From Thalassococcus sp. S3 (GTDB lineage: Bacteria > Pseudomonadota > Alphaproteobacteria > Rhodobacterales > Rhodobacteraceae), in the NCBI RefSeq assembly GCF_004216475.1, contig NZ_CP022303.1, forward strand, positions 1,798,001-1,862,000: 64,000 nucleotides of DNA. The letters are read 5' to 3'. The position numbers were made by a program, and so were the translations under genes. The notes below the pieces were generated by a model that was given only the letters and a program-made list of their open reading frames with translations, did no database searches and was not told the DNA's origin. This document shows positions 27,456 through 35,192 of this stretch, piece by piece (positions within the stretch are counted from its first letter, which is position 1; each line of letters begins with the position of its first letter).

Positions 27456-28577
27456 ATGGCCGAGAAATTCTCTCTGAAAGATCATCTATTCAATTCCGAA
27501 ACGGTAGGGCGGCTGGCGGCGGAATTCGCCGCCGGTGTGCCGGGGTTCGATGCCGCGCGGTTCAAGGCCGAAGCGCTGGGTGGCTTTGCCGACCGTGAAC
27601 TGATGGAGCGGCTGGACTGGATGGCCGATTGTCTGGAGCCGCAGCTGGCACCGGATTTCCCCGAGATGGCGGATCACTTGGAAGCGGCTTTGCCCGAGCG
27701 TCTGGACCCCGCCCTGAAGGACGATGATTTCGGTCATTTCATCCATGCGGTGCATGGCATTCTGACAGTCCGGCACGGGTTGGAGGCGCATCGGGACAGG
27801 GCGCTCGACCTGCTTCACGCGGCCACGCAGCGGTTCTCGATGGAATACTATATCCGGCCTTTCCTCAATCGCTGGACCGACGAGACGCTGGCAAGGCTCG
27901 CGCTGTGGGCGGAGGATGAGAATTACCATGTGCGCCGGTTGGTGAGCGAGGGGACGAGACCGAAACTGCCTTGGGCAAAGGCGGTCGATCTGAGGCCGGA
28001 TCAAACGCTGCCACTGCTGGACAAGCTGCACGGGGATGACGCACGGTTCGTGACAAGATCGATCGCCAACCATCTGAATGATATCACCAAAGGCGAGCCC
28101 GACCTGGTTATGGACCGGTTGGAAATGTGGGCCGGTGAAGGCCGGCAAAGCGCCAAGGAGCTGGACTGGATGACCCGCCACGCGCTGCGCACGCGCGTGA
28201 AGGCCGGACATCCGAGGGCGATGAAAATGCTGGGCTTTGACCCGGATGCCACCTTTGTCTGCGACGTGGCACTGGGCGAAGAGCCGGTGCAGATCGGCGG
28301 GGCGCTGGCGTTTTCGGTGACGCTGAAGGCGGATCAAAAGACGCCGGTTCTGGTCGATTATGTCCTGAAGCTGCGCAATGCCAAGGGTGGGCAGGGCGAA
28401 AAGGTCTTCAAACTGAAACAGGCGGTTGTGCAGCCCGGCACGCCGCTGGTGCTGGACAAGGTGCATAAGCTGAAGGCGGCGGCCACCACCTTTCGGCTCT
28501 TTCCTGGGGAACAGGGCCTTGTGGTGCAGGTAAACGGTCGGGCCGTGGCGGAAACGGTGTTTGAGTTGCTGGAGTGA
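27456..28577 (+). CDS. DNA alkylation repair-like (HEAT-like repeat) protein
   Basis: 373 residues. The N-terminal two thirds are all-helical with repeats such as FADRELMERLDWMADCLEPQL, LARLALWAEDENYHVRRLVS and LDKLHGDDARFVTRSIANHLN; the last is the signature of AlkC/AlkD-type DNA glycosylases built from HEAT-like repeats. The C-terminal third from about residue 265 is beta-rich (FSVTLKADQKTPVLVDYVLK, KVFKLKQAVV) and looks like an immunoglobulin-like extension found in the longer members. These enzymes excise N3- or N7-alkylated bases. Here the specificity is unknown. It is in an operon with the SDR upstream. Confidence 0.8.
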   Translation: MAEKFSLKDHLFNSETVGRLAAEFAAGVPGFDAARFKAEALGGFADRELMERLDWMADCLEPQLAPDFPEMADHLEAALPERLDPALKDDDFGHFIHAVHGILTVRHGLEAHRDRALDLLHAATQRFSMEYYIRPFLNRWTDETLARLALWAEDENYHVRRLVSEGTRPKLPWAKAVDLRPDQTLPLLDKLHGDDARFVTRSIANHLNDITKGEPDLVMDRLEMWAGEGRQSAKELDWMTRHALRTRVKAGHPRAMKMLGFDPDATFVCDVALGEEPVQIGGALAFSVTLKADQKTPVLVDYVLKLRNAKGGQGEKVFKLKQAVVQPGTPLVLDKVHKLKAAATTFRLFPGEQGLVVQVNGRAVAETVFELLE

Positions 28578-28584
28578 GCGCCAT

Positions 28585-28647
28585 CCGGGGGCCAGCCCCC
28601 GTCCGCCAAAGGCGGACTCCCCCGGGATATTTTTGACCCAAAGAAGC
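28585..28647 (+). repeat. dispersed Rhodobacteraceae-type palindromic element, copy 1
   Basis: Just after the stop of the alkylation-repair-like gene lie two hairpins: GGGGGC-CA-GCCCCC at 28587-28600 and GTCCGCC-AAA-GGCGGAC at 28601-28617. CCCCCGGGATATTTTTG follows, then CCCAAAGAAGCA. The reverse complement of this layout recurs at 62716-62765, between two other genes. The T-run after the hairpins could make it a terminator, but the shared flanking words mark it as a dispersed repeat. Confidence 0.75.
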
Positions 28648-28737
28648 AGGGGACCCGCTCTTGCACGGGCCGGGGTGTGTTGATATCTGCCCCAAAGCCC
28701 GATGTTTTTGGTCGGGTTCCGGGAAGGATGAGCAAGA

Positions 28738-29817
28738 GTGCAGACCGACACGCCGCGGCTTGAGGTGCGCAACATGACGCGGCGATTTGACGGGCGGGCG
28801 GTGGTCGAGGACGTCTCGCTTGCGATCCAGCCGGGCGAGGTGATGTGCCTTTTGGGTCCGTCGGGCTGCGGAAAATCCACGACGCTGCGTATGATCGCGG
28901 GTGTGGAAATGCAGGACAGCGGCGAGATCTGGGTCGACGGAACGCTGATCTGCGACACGGTCTTTCGCGTACCACCCGAGCGGCGTGGTATCGGTCTGAT
29001 GTTTCAGGATTTCGCCCTCTTCCCGCATCTCAGCGTCGCCGACAACGTGGCTTTCGGGTTGAAAGGCAGCCGGGAGTTCAAACGATCCCGTGTCGAGGAG
29101 CTGCTTGAACGGGTTGACCTGATGCGCTTCATCGACGGCTACCCGCACGAGCTGTCGGGGGGCGAACAGCAGCGTGTTGCTTTGGCGCGGGCGCTGGCCC
29201 CCAAGCCCAGGATCATGTTGATGGACGAGCCGTTCTCGGGCCTCGATAACCGGCTGCGCGACGGGATCCGGGACGAGACACTGGCGGTTTTGAAGGAAGA
29301 GGACACGGCGGTTCTGCTGGTCACGCATGAGCCCGAAGAGGCGATGCGCATGGCCGACCAGATCGCGCTGATGCGCGAGGGACGGATCGTGCAGCAGGGC
29401 GCGCCTTACAACGTCTACACCCGTCCGCATGACCGCGCAGCAGTCGCTTTTTTCAGCGATACCAATATTTTACGATCCAAAGTTGAAGGGGCGCTTGCGG
29501 ATACGCCTTTTGGCGACTTCCTCGCACCCGGTGTTGCCGATGGAACGGAGGTGGAAATTGTCTTTCGACCTCAGCATGTGCGCATCGATTTCGACCGCAA
29601 CGGATCAGGCCCCTTGCCCACGGCCAGCGATGGCACGCCCGCACGCGGCGTGGTGGAGCGGGCACGGTTCATGGGCAATGAGAGCCTTGTGGAATTTCGG
29701 ATGGATTTCGACGGGTCGGTTCTGAAAGTCACGGTGCCGAACGTGTTCCTGCCGACGCCCGGCAAGGCCATGTGGCTGACCGTGCCGCGCAACCGCTGTT
29801 TCATCTTCCCCGCCTAG
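28738..29817 (+). CDS. Fbp-type ABC transporter ATP-binding protein (orphan)
   Basis: 359 residues. Walker A is LLGPSGCGKSTT (K46), the Q-loop is FQDFALFPHLSV, the signature LSGGEQQRVALARAL and Walker B IMLMDEPFSGLD, with His in VTHEPEEA. After residue 230 there is a TOBE-like regulatory domain. Sequence style matches ferric-iron (FbpC) and related spermidine/sulfate-type importers. No permease or binding-protein gene is adjacent, so its partners are elsewhere or missing. The start is GTG at 28738. The stop overlaps the stop of the convergent methyltransferase by three bases. Confidence 0.85.
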   Translation: MQTDTPRLEVRNMTRRFDGRAVVEDVSLAIQPGEVMCLLGPSGCGKSTTLRMIAGVEMQDSGEIWVDGTLICDTVFRVPPERRGIGLMFQDFALFPHLSVADNVAFGLKGSREFKRSRVEELLERVDLMRFIDGYPHELSGGEQQRVALARALAPKPRIMLMDEPFSGLDNRLRDGIRDETLAVLKEEDTAVLLVTHEPEEAMRMADQIALMREGRIVQQGAPYNVYTRPHDRAAVAFFSDTNILRSKVEGALADTPFGDFLAPGVADGTEVEIVFRPQHVRIDFDRNGSGPLPTASDGTPARGVVERARFMGNESLVEFRMDFDGSVLKVTVPNVFLPTPGKAMWLTVPRNRCFIFPA

Positions 29818-30437
29818 ACTTTCCGCGCCACCACGTAGCGTGACCGCGGTTTGGCGGGAAAGTCGCCACTTTCCACAATTTCGAAACCGGCGCGCAGGAT
29901 CATGTCTTCGAGGGCAGAGGGGTGCATGATCTGGACGTAAGGCGCCTTTCCGATCCATTGCATCAGCGGGATCATCAGGCGGAACGGGTGATAATAGCCA
30001 GCGAGACAGACGGATTTCGAAATGAAAAGGCCGCCTGGCTTGAGAGGGCCACGTACGCGGGCGAGAGCGCCGGGAATATCACGCAAAAGATGGAGCGTGT
30101 TGAAGGCGAGCACGGCGTCATAGGGTCCGGCAGGGATGGTTGGATCGTGCAGGTCCGCAGTCTGCACCTTAAGGTTGGACACGCTTTCGTTCCACGCCTT
30201 GTCGCGCGCGATCTCCATCATCTTCGGCGAGATGTCGGTGGCGGTGATCTGCGCCACGTGAGGCGCGATGCGCAGGGCCGTCGAGCCGGTGCCGGCACCA
30301 AGTTCAAGCACGTGATCGGTGGGGCGCAGATGAGACAGCGTGCGCGCCAGCGTGTGTTCATAGGCGACCGGATCTTTGATGGCCTGTTTTGAATATTTGA
30401 CGGCGACGCCGTCCCAGAAGTCTTTTGCATGTATCAT
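29814..30437 (-). CDS. class I SAM-dependent methyltransferase
   Basis: 207 residues. The SAM-binding motif I is VLELGAGTGSTALRI, followed by TATDISPKMMEIAR (acidic residue for ribose), AVLAFNTLHLL and a GGLFISKSV segment: the standard order for methyltransferase domain type 11. The C-terminal FRLMIPLMQWIGKAPYV region is more hydrophobic and may bind the acceptor. The substrate is unknown. It diverges from a LysR gene over 94 bp, the usual layout for a regulator and its target, and converges with the ABC ATPase gene with overlapping stops. Confidence 0.85.
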   Translation of the reverse strand: MIHAKDFWDGVAVKYSKQAIKDPVAYEHTLARTLSHLRPTDHVLELGAGTGSTALRIAPHVAQITATDISPKMMEIARDKAWNESVSNLKVQTADLHDPTIPAGPYDAVLAFNTLHLLRDIPGALARVRGPLKPGGLFISKSVCLAGYYHPFRLMIPLMQWIGKAPYVQIMHPSALEDMILRAGFEIVESGDFPAKPRSRYVVARKV

Positions 30438-30531
30438 TGGGGAGCCTCGGGGCGTTTGAATGAGCGCTGTCTATCCATACGCAGATCAGAAGGATATTGC
30501 TGAAAATCGCAGTTCCAATATACGGATATGT

Positions 30532-31419
30532 ATGAATTGGCAGGCGATCTCCTTCGATTGGAACCAGGTGCGGGCGTTTTTGGCGACGGTCGAGGAGGGC
30601 TCTCTGTCGGCGGCGGCGCGGGCGCTAGGCTCCACCCAGCCTACGGTGGGGCGGCAGGTGGCCGCACTGGAGGAGGCGCTGGGCGTACTGCTTTTTGAAC
30701 GGGTGGGGCGCTCGCTGGCGCTGACGCCGACGGGACGAGATCTGTTCAGCCACGTGCGCGCGATGGGAGAGATGGCCACGCGGATCTCTCTGACGGCGTC
30801 GGGCCGGTCGCAGGAGGTGGCAGGCAAGGTGTCGATCACGGCAAGCGACGGGATGTCGACCTATCTGTTGCCGCGCATTCTGGAGCGGTTGAGGGCACAG
30901 GTGCCGGGGATCGAGATCGACGTGGTCGCGGCCAATGATCTGAGGGATCTGCAACGGCGCGAGGCCGATATCGCCATTCGCCACGTTCGCCCGGAACAGC
31001 CGGAACTGATTGCGAGGCTGGTGCGGGAGGAGGAGGGGCATATCTACGTCTCGCCCGGCTATATTGCGCGATATGGGCGGCCCGAGACGTTGGAGGATCT
31101 CAACCGCGGAACCTATGTCGGCGTGGGCGACCGGGCCGAGATGATCTTGTGGCTGAACCGGATGGGGCTCTCGCTGACGCCGGAGAATTTTCCGATCTGT
31201 GTCGACAGCACCGTCGCGGCCTGGGAGATGGCGCGGCAGGGGCTGGGGCTGGGTGTGAACATTGACCAGATTGCCGCGCTTGCGCCGGAGATGGAGCAGG
31301 TCGCACCGCCGCTGGAGCCGATCCCGGTGCCGACCTGGCTGGTGACGCATCGCGAGTTGCACACGAGCCGGCGCATCCGGGTGGTGTTCGATTTTCTGGC
31401 CGAGGCGCTGGCGGGTTAG
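30532..31419 (+). CDS. LysR family transcriptional regulator
   Basis: 295 residues. The N-terminal helix-turn-helix reads FLATVEEGSLSAAARALGST..TVGRQVAALEEALGV, and the C-terminal half is a periplasmic-binding-like effector domain (READIAIRHVRPEQPEL, PETLEDLNRGTYV). I chose the start at MNWQAISFDWNQ (30532), which places the HTH at the usual distance; an earlier in-frame start at 30460 adds 24 residues. It is divergent from the methyltransferase at 29814 and may control it. The stop overlaps that of the convergent WYL regulator. The effector is unknown. Confidence 0.88.
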   Translation: MNWQAISFDWNQVRAFLATVEEGSLSAAARALGSTQPTVGRQVAALEEALGVLLFERVGRSLALTPTGRDLFSHVRAMGEMATRISLTASGRSQEVAGKVSITASDGMSTYLLPRILERLRAQVPGIEIDVVAANDLRDLQRREADIAIRHVRPEQPELIARLVREEEGHIYVSPGYIARYGRPETLEDLNRGTYVGVGDRAEMILWLNRMGLSLTPENFPICVDSTVAAWEMARQGLGLGVNIDQIAALAPEMEQVAPPLEPIPVPTWLVTHRELHTSRRIRVVFDFLAEALAG

Positions 31420-32084
31420 CCCGGGTCATAGTCTGAGAGGCGTTTACCGGGTTCATCGACGAAGAGCTCCGGGAGAGCGCTGGCCTCTTCGATCAGGTCC
31501 ACACGGAAGACGCGGAAGTCAGAGCGGAGTTCACACCAGGCGGTGAGGGTCCAGACACGGCCCCAATATTCCATGTGCAAGGGGCGCACCTTTCGCGCGG
31601 TGAGCGTGGTGTCGATGCGACGGTAGGAGAGGTGGAGCTTCTGTTTGCCCTTGATCGCCCCGCGCAATGTCGCCATGTGGGAAAAGCCACGCGCGGCGTC
31701 GGCAAAGGGATAAACCGCGAATTTCCAGGCATCCGCCTCGGCGATGGTTTCTGCGGGCAGGACGGCATCGACCTTGGCCGCGAGGCTATCGGCGGCGGCT
31801 TTGAGGTCGGGGTCGGCGGCTTCGGCGACGATGGCCATTCCGAGGTTGAGTGCCTCAAGCTCGGCGGGGGTCAGGGTCAGTGGGGGCAGGGTGATGGCGT
31901 CGACGGCCATGTAACCCACGCCACGCTCGCCCTGTACCGGAACGCCGGAGGCCACGAGCGTGTCCATGTCGCGATAGATCGTGCGGACGGACACCTCAAG
32001 CCGCGCGGCGATGTCCTGCGCGCGGTGCAGCTTGCCGTCGCGCAGGATCTGGATGATGTCAAAAAGGCGGTCGGTGCGACGCAT
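31416..32084 (-). CDS. YafY-family HTH-WYL transcriptional regulator
   Basis: 222 residues. The N-terminal HTH is LFDIIQILRDGKLHRAQDIA then EVSVRTIYRDMDTL; the C-terminal WYL-type sensor region includes LHLSYRRIDTT, EYWGRVWTLTAWCELR and a RVDLIEE end. Such regulators often control an adjacent small gene. Here the gene upstream on the same strand (32106) is the probable target, and a perfect 9-bp inverted repeat before that gene is a plausible operator. The stop overlaps the stop of the convergent LysR gene. Confidence 0.85.
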   Translation of the reverse strand: MRRTDRLFDIIQILRDGKLHRAQDIAARLEVSVRTIYRDMDTLVASGVPVQGERGVGYMAVDAITLPPLTLTPAELEALNLGMAIVAEAADPDLKAAADSLAAKVDAVLPAETIAEADAWKFAVYPFADAARGFSHMATLRGAIKGKQKLHLSYRRIDTTLTARKVRPLHMEYWGRVWTLTAWCELRSDFRVFRVDLIEEASALPELFVDEPGKRLSDYDPG

Positions 32085-32105
32085 GTCGCGACCGTCGCAT
32101 GGGGC

Positions 32106-32411
32106 CTAATCCATCTGCAAGTGGATGTAGGCGTGGCGCATCACCAGGTCTTGGGACGAGATCATCTTGCCGAAGGGCTGGAAGCTGGGCTCTTGCATCA
32201 CTGCCTGGGCGGCGGCCTTTGCATCCTCCATAAAGGCCCAGACGATGTGATCGGTCCAAAGACCGTCCTCATCGCAGCTGAGCGTGCGCGATATCAGCGT
32301 ACCCATCTTGCGCAGGGCTGCTTCGGTGCCCTTGGCGGCAGCGGCGAAGGCCTGGGGGTCGGTGCCCGGCTCCAGCCGGAAGGTAACGATTTCAGCGACA
32401 TGTGTGGTCAT
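32106..32411 (-). CDS. small ferredoxin-like-fold (Dabb/ABM-like) protein
   Basis: 101 residues: HVAEIVTFRLEPGTDPQAFAA at the start, a helix AAKGTEAALRKMG, then SCDEDGLWTDHIVWAFMEDAK and a C-terminal HAYIHLQMD. The strand-helix-strand layout resembles dimeric alpha/beta-barrel proteins (ABM or Dabb type). It is 21 bp upstream of the WYL regulator, with which it likely forms a two-gene operon. The inverted repeat at 32462 lies just upstream of its start. The substrate is unknown. Confidence 0.6.
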   Translation of the reverse strand: MTTHVAEIVTFRLEPGTDPQAFAAAAKGTEAALRKMGTLISRTLSCDEDGLWTDHIVWAFMEDAKAAAQAVMQEPSFQPFGKMISSQDLVMRHAYIHLQMD

Positions 32412-32461
32412 TGTGGTTGGGGTCCTTTCGATCTTGCGATGGGGCTGGACCTAGCAGGGGA

Positions 32462-32485
32462 CAACTGACATAAACCTGTCAGTTG
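32462..32485. promoter_or_regulatory. perfect 9-bp inverted repeat, likely WYL-regulator operator
   Basis: CAACTGACA at 32462-32470, a 6-base spacer and TGTCAGTTG at 32477-32485. It ends 51 bp upstream of the small gene at 32411 (minus strand), whose operon encodes a YafY/WYL regulator. That position and perfect symmetry suggest autoregulatory binding. It is also about 155 bp before tatA on the other strand. Confidence 0.55.
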
Positions 32486-32638
32486 CGTGCGGAGATCCCA
32501 AAGACGATGCGTTTTTTGCCGGTTGGTAGAGACGTCACACGGCATTGTCGCTTTTCGAAAGCGGCGGCGATGACCTAGACAGAAGCCAACTTGTTACAGG
32601 CGGGCCTGGGGACCCGTCCGAACCTGAGGAGATATGAG

Positions 32639-32854
32639 ATGCTGAACAATATCGGCCTTCCCGGCCTTCTTCTGATCGCGGTTGTGGTGCTGGTCCTGTT
32701 CGGACGGGGCAAGATCAGTTCGCTTATGGGCGAGGTGGGCAAGGGCATCACGGCCTTCAAGAAGGGCGTGAAGGACAGCAATGACGAGCTTGAGGATCAG
32801 TCGGCAGAGACGGCCAAGGACGTCACGCCCGAGACCGAGAAAGACAAGGCGTAA
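32639..32854 (+). CDS. tatA: Sec-independent protein translocase TatA
   Basis: A component of the twin-arginine translocase that forms the pore for folded proteins. It has 71 residues: a short transmembrane helix [20 protein letters not shown] with the typical FGRGK hinge, an amphipathic helix and an acidic C-terminal tail. The start is taken at 32639 after a gaggag ribosome site. It heads a tatA-tatB-tatC operon. The TorA-family enzyme at 22859 is a probable substrate, since it carries a twin-arginine signal. Confidence 0.93.
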   Translation: MLNNIGLPGLLLIAVVVLVLFGRGKISSLMGEVGKGITAFKKGVKDSNDELEDQSAETAKDVTPETEKDKA

Positions 32855-32860
32855 GCACCC

Positions 32861-33316
32861 ATGTTCGATCTGGGCTTTGCCGAGCTGCTGGTCATCGGGA
32901 TCGTGGCGCTGATCGTTGTCGGACCGAAGGACCTGCCGGTGCTCTTTCGCAATGTGGGCCGCTTCGTGGGTAAGGCGCGCGGCATGGCACGGGAATTCAG
33001 CCGTGCGATGAACGACGCGGCAGATGAAAGCGGTGTGCGCGACGTGGCCAAGGGGCTGAAGAGCGCGACCAACCCGATCGGATCGGCGATGGATGGCGTG
33101 AAAGAGGCGGCGCGTGATATGACATCAAGCCTCGATCCCACGAAATACGACCCCGACAGCGAGACCGGCAAGCTGGCCGCGGACCGGGCCGAGAAGGCCA
33201 AGAAGATCCAGGCCGCCACGGCGCGCGCGGCGGCCGAGCGCAAGGCCCGCGAGGCGCAGGAGGCCCTGGCCAAGGCCGAGGAATACGAGGCCGAGCTGAA
33301 GGACGACAAGGGATGA
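32861..33316 (+). CDS. tatB: Sec-independent protein translocase TatB
   Basis: The TatB subunit recognises twin-arginine signals together with TatC. 151 residues: an N-terminal helix [20 protein letters not shown], the [20 protein letters not shown] amphipathic region, and a long helical, Ala/Lys/Glu-rich C-terminal tail. It follows tatA by 6 bp and overlaps tatC by ATGA, so the three are expressed together. The tail is longer than tatA's, as expected for TatB. Confidence 0.94.
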   Translation: MFDLGFAELLVIGIVALIVVGPKDLPVLFRNVGRFVGKARGMAREFSRAMNDAADESGVRDVAKGLKSATNPIGSAMDGVKEAARDMTSSLDPTKYDPDSETGKLAADRAEKAKKIQAATARAAAERKAREAQEALAKAEEYEAELKDDKG

Positions 33317-34194
33317 GCCAGACGGATGAGATCGACGACAGCGCTGCCCCGCTGATCGAGCATCTGGCCGAGTTGCGCACGCGGCTCATTCACTGCGTGG
33401 TGGGTTTTCTGGTGGGTATGGTGATCTGTTTCACCGTGGCCACGCCGATCTTCAACTTCCTCACCAACCCGCTCTGCCAGGTGCTGGCCGAGAGGGGGCA
33501 GGATTGCGACCTGATCTTCATCTCGCCACAGGAAGGTTTCTTCGTGGCGATCAAGGTGTCGTTGCTTGGCGGGTTCCTTCTGGCCTTTCCCTATATCGGC
33601 CTGCAGATGTGGCGGTTCGTGGCGCCTGGCCTTTACAAGTCCGAGAAGGGCGCGTTCCTGCCCTTTTTGATCGCCTCACCTTTCATGTTCTTTCTGGGCG
33701 CGTCCTTTGCGTTCTACGTGGTCACCCCGCTCGCTTATGATTTCTTCCTGGGCTTCCAGCAATTCGGGGCCGAGGGTGAAGCCGTGGCGGGTGAAGACGG
33801 CGCGCCGCTGAGCGTGGTCTTTCAGGGTTCAGCTCAGGAATATCTGAACCTGACGATCAAGTTCATCGTGGCCTTTGGCCTCTGCTTCCAGCTTCCAGTG
33901 CTGTTGACCCTGATGGGCAAGGCGGGGCTGGTGAGCGCCGAAGGTTTGGGCAATGTGCGTAAATACGCGGTGGTGGCCATTCTTGTCCTGGCGGCACTGG
34001 TGACCCCGCCGGACGTGATCACGCAGGTGATCCTCTTCGTGGTGGTCTACGGGCTTTACGAGGTGTCGATCCAGCTTGTCCGCCGGGTGGAGCGCAAGCG
34101 CGAGGCGCAATTGCGCGAGGACGGGTACTACGATGACGAGGAAGAGTTCGACGATCCGCTGATGGATGAGTTCGAACGGGACGACAGCAAGTGA
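33313..34194 (+). CDS. tatC: Sec-independent protein translocase TatC
   Basis: The multispanning receptor for twin-arginine signal peptides (293 residues, six helices). Conserved features are the N-terminal [15 protein letters not shown], the loop [19 protein letters not shown] and [20 protein letters not shown], and helix five/six motifs ([28 protein letters not shown]). A periplasmic insertion around residues 155-175 ([15 protein letters not shown]) and an acidic C-terminal tail are slightly longer than in enterobacteria. The start overlaps tatB; the stop overlaps the next gene (GTGA). Confidence 0.95.
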   Translation: MSQTDEIDDSAAPLIEHLAELRTRLIHCVVGFLVGMVICFTVATPIFNFLTNPLCQVLAERGQDCDLIFISPQEGFFVAIKVSLLGGFLLAFPYIGLQMWRFVAPGLYKSEKGAFLPFLIASPFMFFLGASFAFYVVTPLAYDFFLGFQQFGAEGEAVAGEDGAPLSVVFQGSAQEYLNLTIKFIVAFGLCFQLPVLLTLMGKAGLVSAEGLGNVRKYAVVAILVLAALVTPPDVITQVILFVVVYGLYEVSIQLVRRVERKREAQLREDGYYDDEEEFDDPLMDEFERDDSK

Positions 34195-35057
34195 ACGAAG
34201 ACAGCCTGGCACGGATCGCGGCGGCGTTGGACAGGATATCGCCGCCGCCGCTGGCTGCCCCGGATTTCGATGCGGCCCCGGCCTTTGTCTGGCATGTCGA
34301 GCCGGACCGGCTGGAGCCGGTGCATCAGATCGCACGCGTGGACCTGGATCTGCTGATCGGGGTGGATCGCTCACGCGACACTTTGCTGGCGAATACACGA
34401 CAGTTTGCGAAGGGCCTGAGCGCCAACAACGCGTTGCTCTGGGGCGCCCGAGGTATGGGAAAATCCAGCCTAGTCAAGGCAGTGCATGGCGCTGTTCAAG
34501 CGGATTGCCCAGCCTTGAAACTGGTCGAGCTGCAACGGGAGGACCTGCCGTCGGTCGGGCGGCTTCTGGCGCATCTGAGGGAGGCGCCTGCGCACAGGTT
34601 CATTCTCTTTTGCGATGATCTGTCCTTCAGCCACGATGATCAGCATTACAAAAGCCTCAAGGCGGTGCTGGATGGCGGGATCGAGGGACGGCCTGACAAT
34701 GTGGTGCTGTACGCCACATCGAACCGGCGCCATCTGATGCCGCGGGATATGATAGAGAACGAACGCTCCACCGCGATCAGCCCGTCGGAGGCGGTCGAGG
34801 AGAAAGTATCCCTGTCGGACCGGTTCGGATTGTGGCTGGGTTTTCATCCCTGCAGTCAGGATGAATACCTCTCTATGATCGACGGGTATTGCACGGCCTA
34901 TGGCGTGCAGACGGAGGCCGCAACGCTGAGGGCAGAGGCCATCGAATGGCAGGCCACGCGCGGCGCGCGCTCAGGCCGGGTGGCATGGCAGTTCTTTGTC
35001 GATCTCGCCGGTCGCTCCGGTGTGCGGCTGGAACAAGCAGGCCCGGCAGATCCCTGA
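34191..35057 (+). CDS. DUF815 AAA+ ATPase
   Basis: 288 residues. Walker A is [17 protein letters not shown] (about residues 83-99) and Walker [11 protein letters not shown] with a following [10 protein letters not shown] (sensor 1), all features of the DUF815 family of AAA+ ATPases. The substrate of the family is unknown to me. The start is GTG, overlapping the tatC stop (GTGA), so it is tied to the tat operon. It may assist secretion or respiration, but that is only context. A terminator-like hairpin follows about 110 bp after its stop. Confidence 0.85.
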   Translation: MNEDSLARIAAALDRISPPPLAAPDFDAAPAFVWHVEPDRLEPVHQIARVDLDLLIGVDRSRDTLLANTRQFAKGLSANNALLWGARGMGKSSLVKAVHGAVQADCPALKLVELQREDLPSVGRLLAHLREAPAHRFILFCDDLSFSHDDQHYKSLKAVLDGGIEGRPDNVVLYATSNRRHLMPRDMIENERSTAISPSEAVEEKVSLSDRFGLWLGFHPCSQDEYLSMIDGYCTAYGVQTEAATLRAEAIEWQATRGARSGRVAWQFFVDLAGRSGVRLEQAGPADP

Positions 35058-35166
35058 GGCAGTTGCACGCAGAGCGGCAGCCTTTCACCCGTCACAGTCC
35101 GTATTCATCATGTTTCCTTTGTGACATTAATGAACGCTTCGGTCGATAGAACCGGCGTCGCAGAAC

Positions 35167-35192
35167 GAGGGGCCCCTGCGGGCCCACCCCTC
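35167..35192. terminator. hairpin between convergent DUF815 and GGDEF-like genes
   Basis: GAGGGG at 35167-35172 pairs with CCCCTC at 35187-35192, with an inner CCC/GGG pairing around a short loop. It ends at the stop of the convergent gene on the minus strand, so it could terminate transcripts from both sides. There is no clear T-run, so termination is likely but not certain. Confidence 0.45.
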
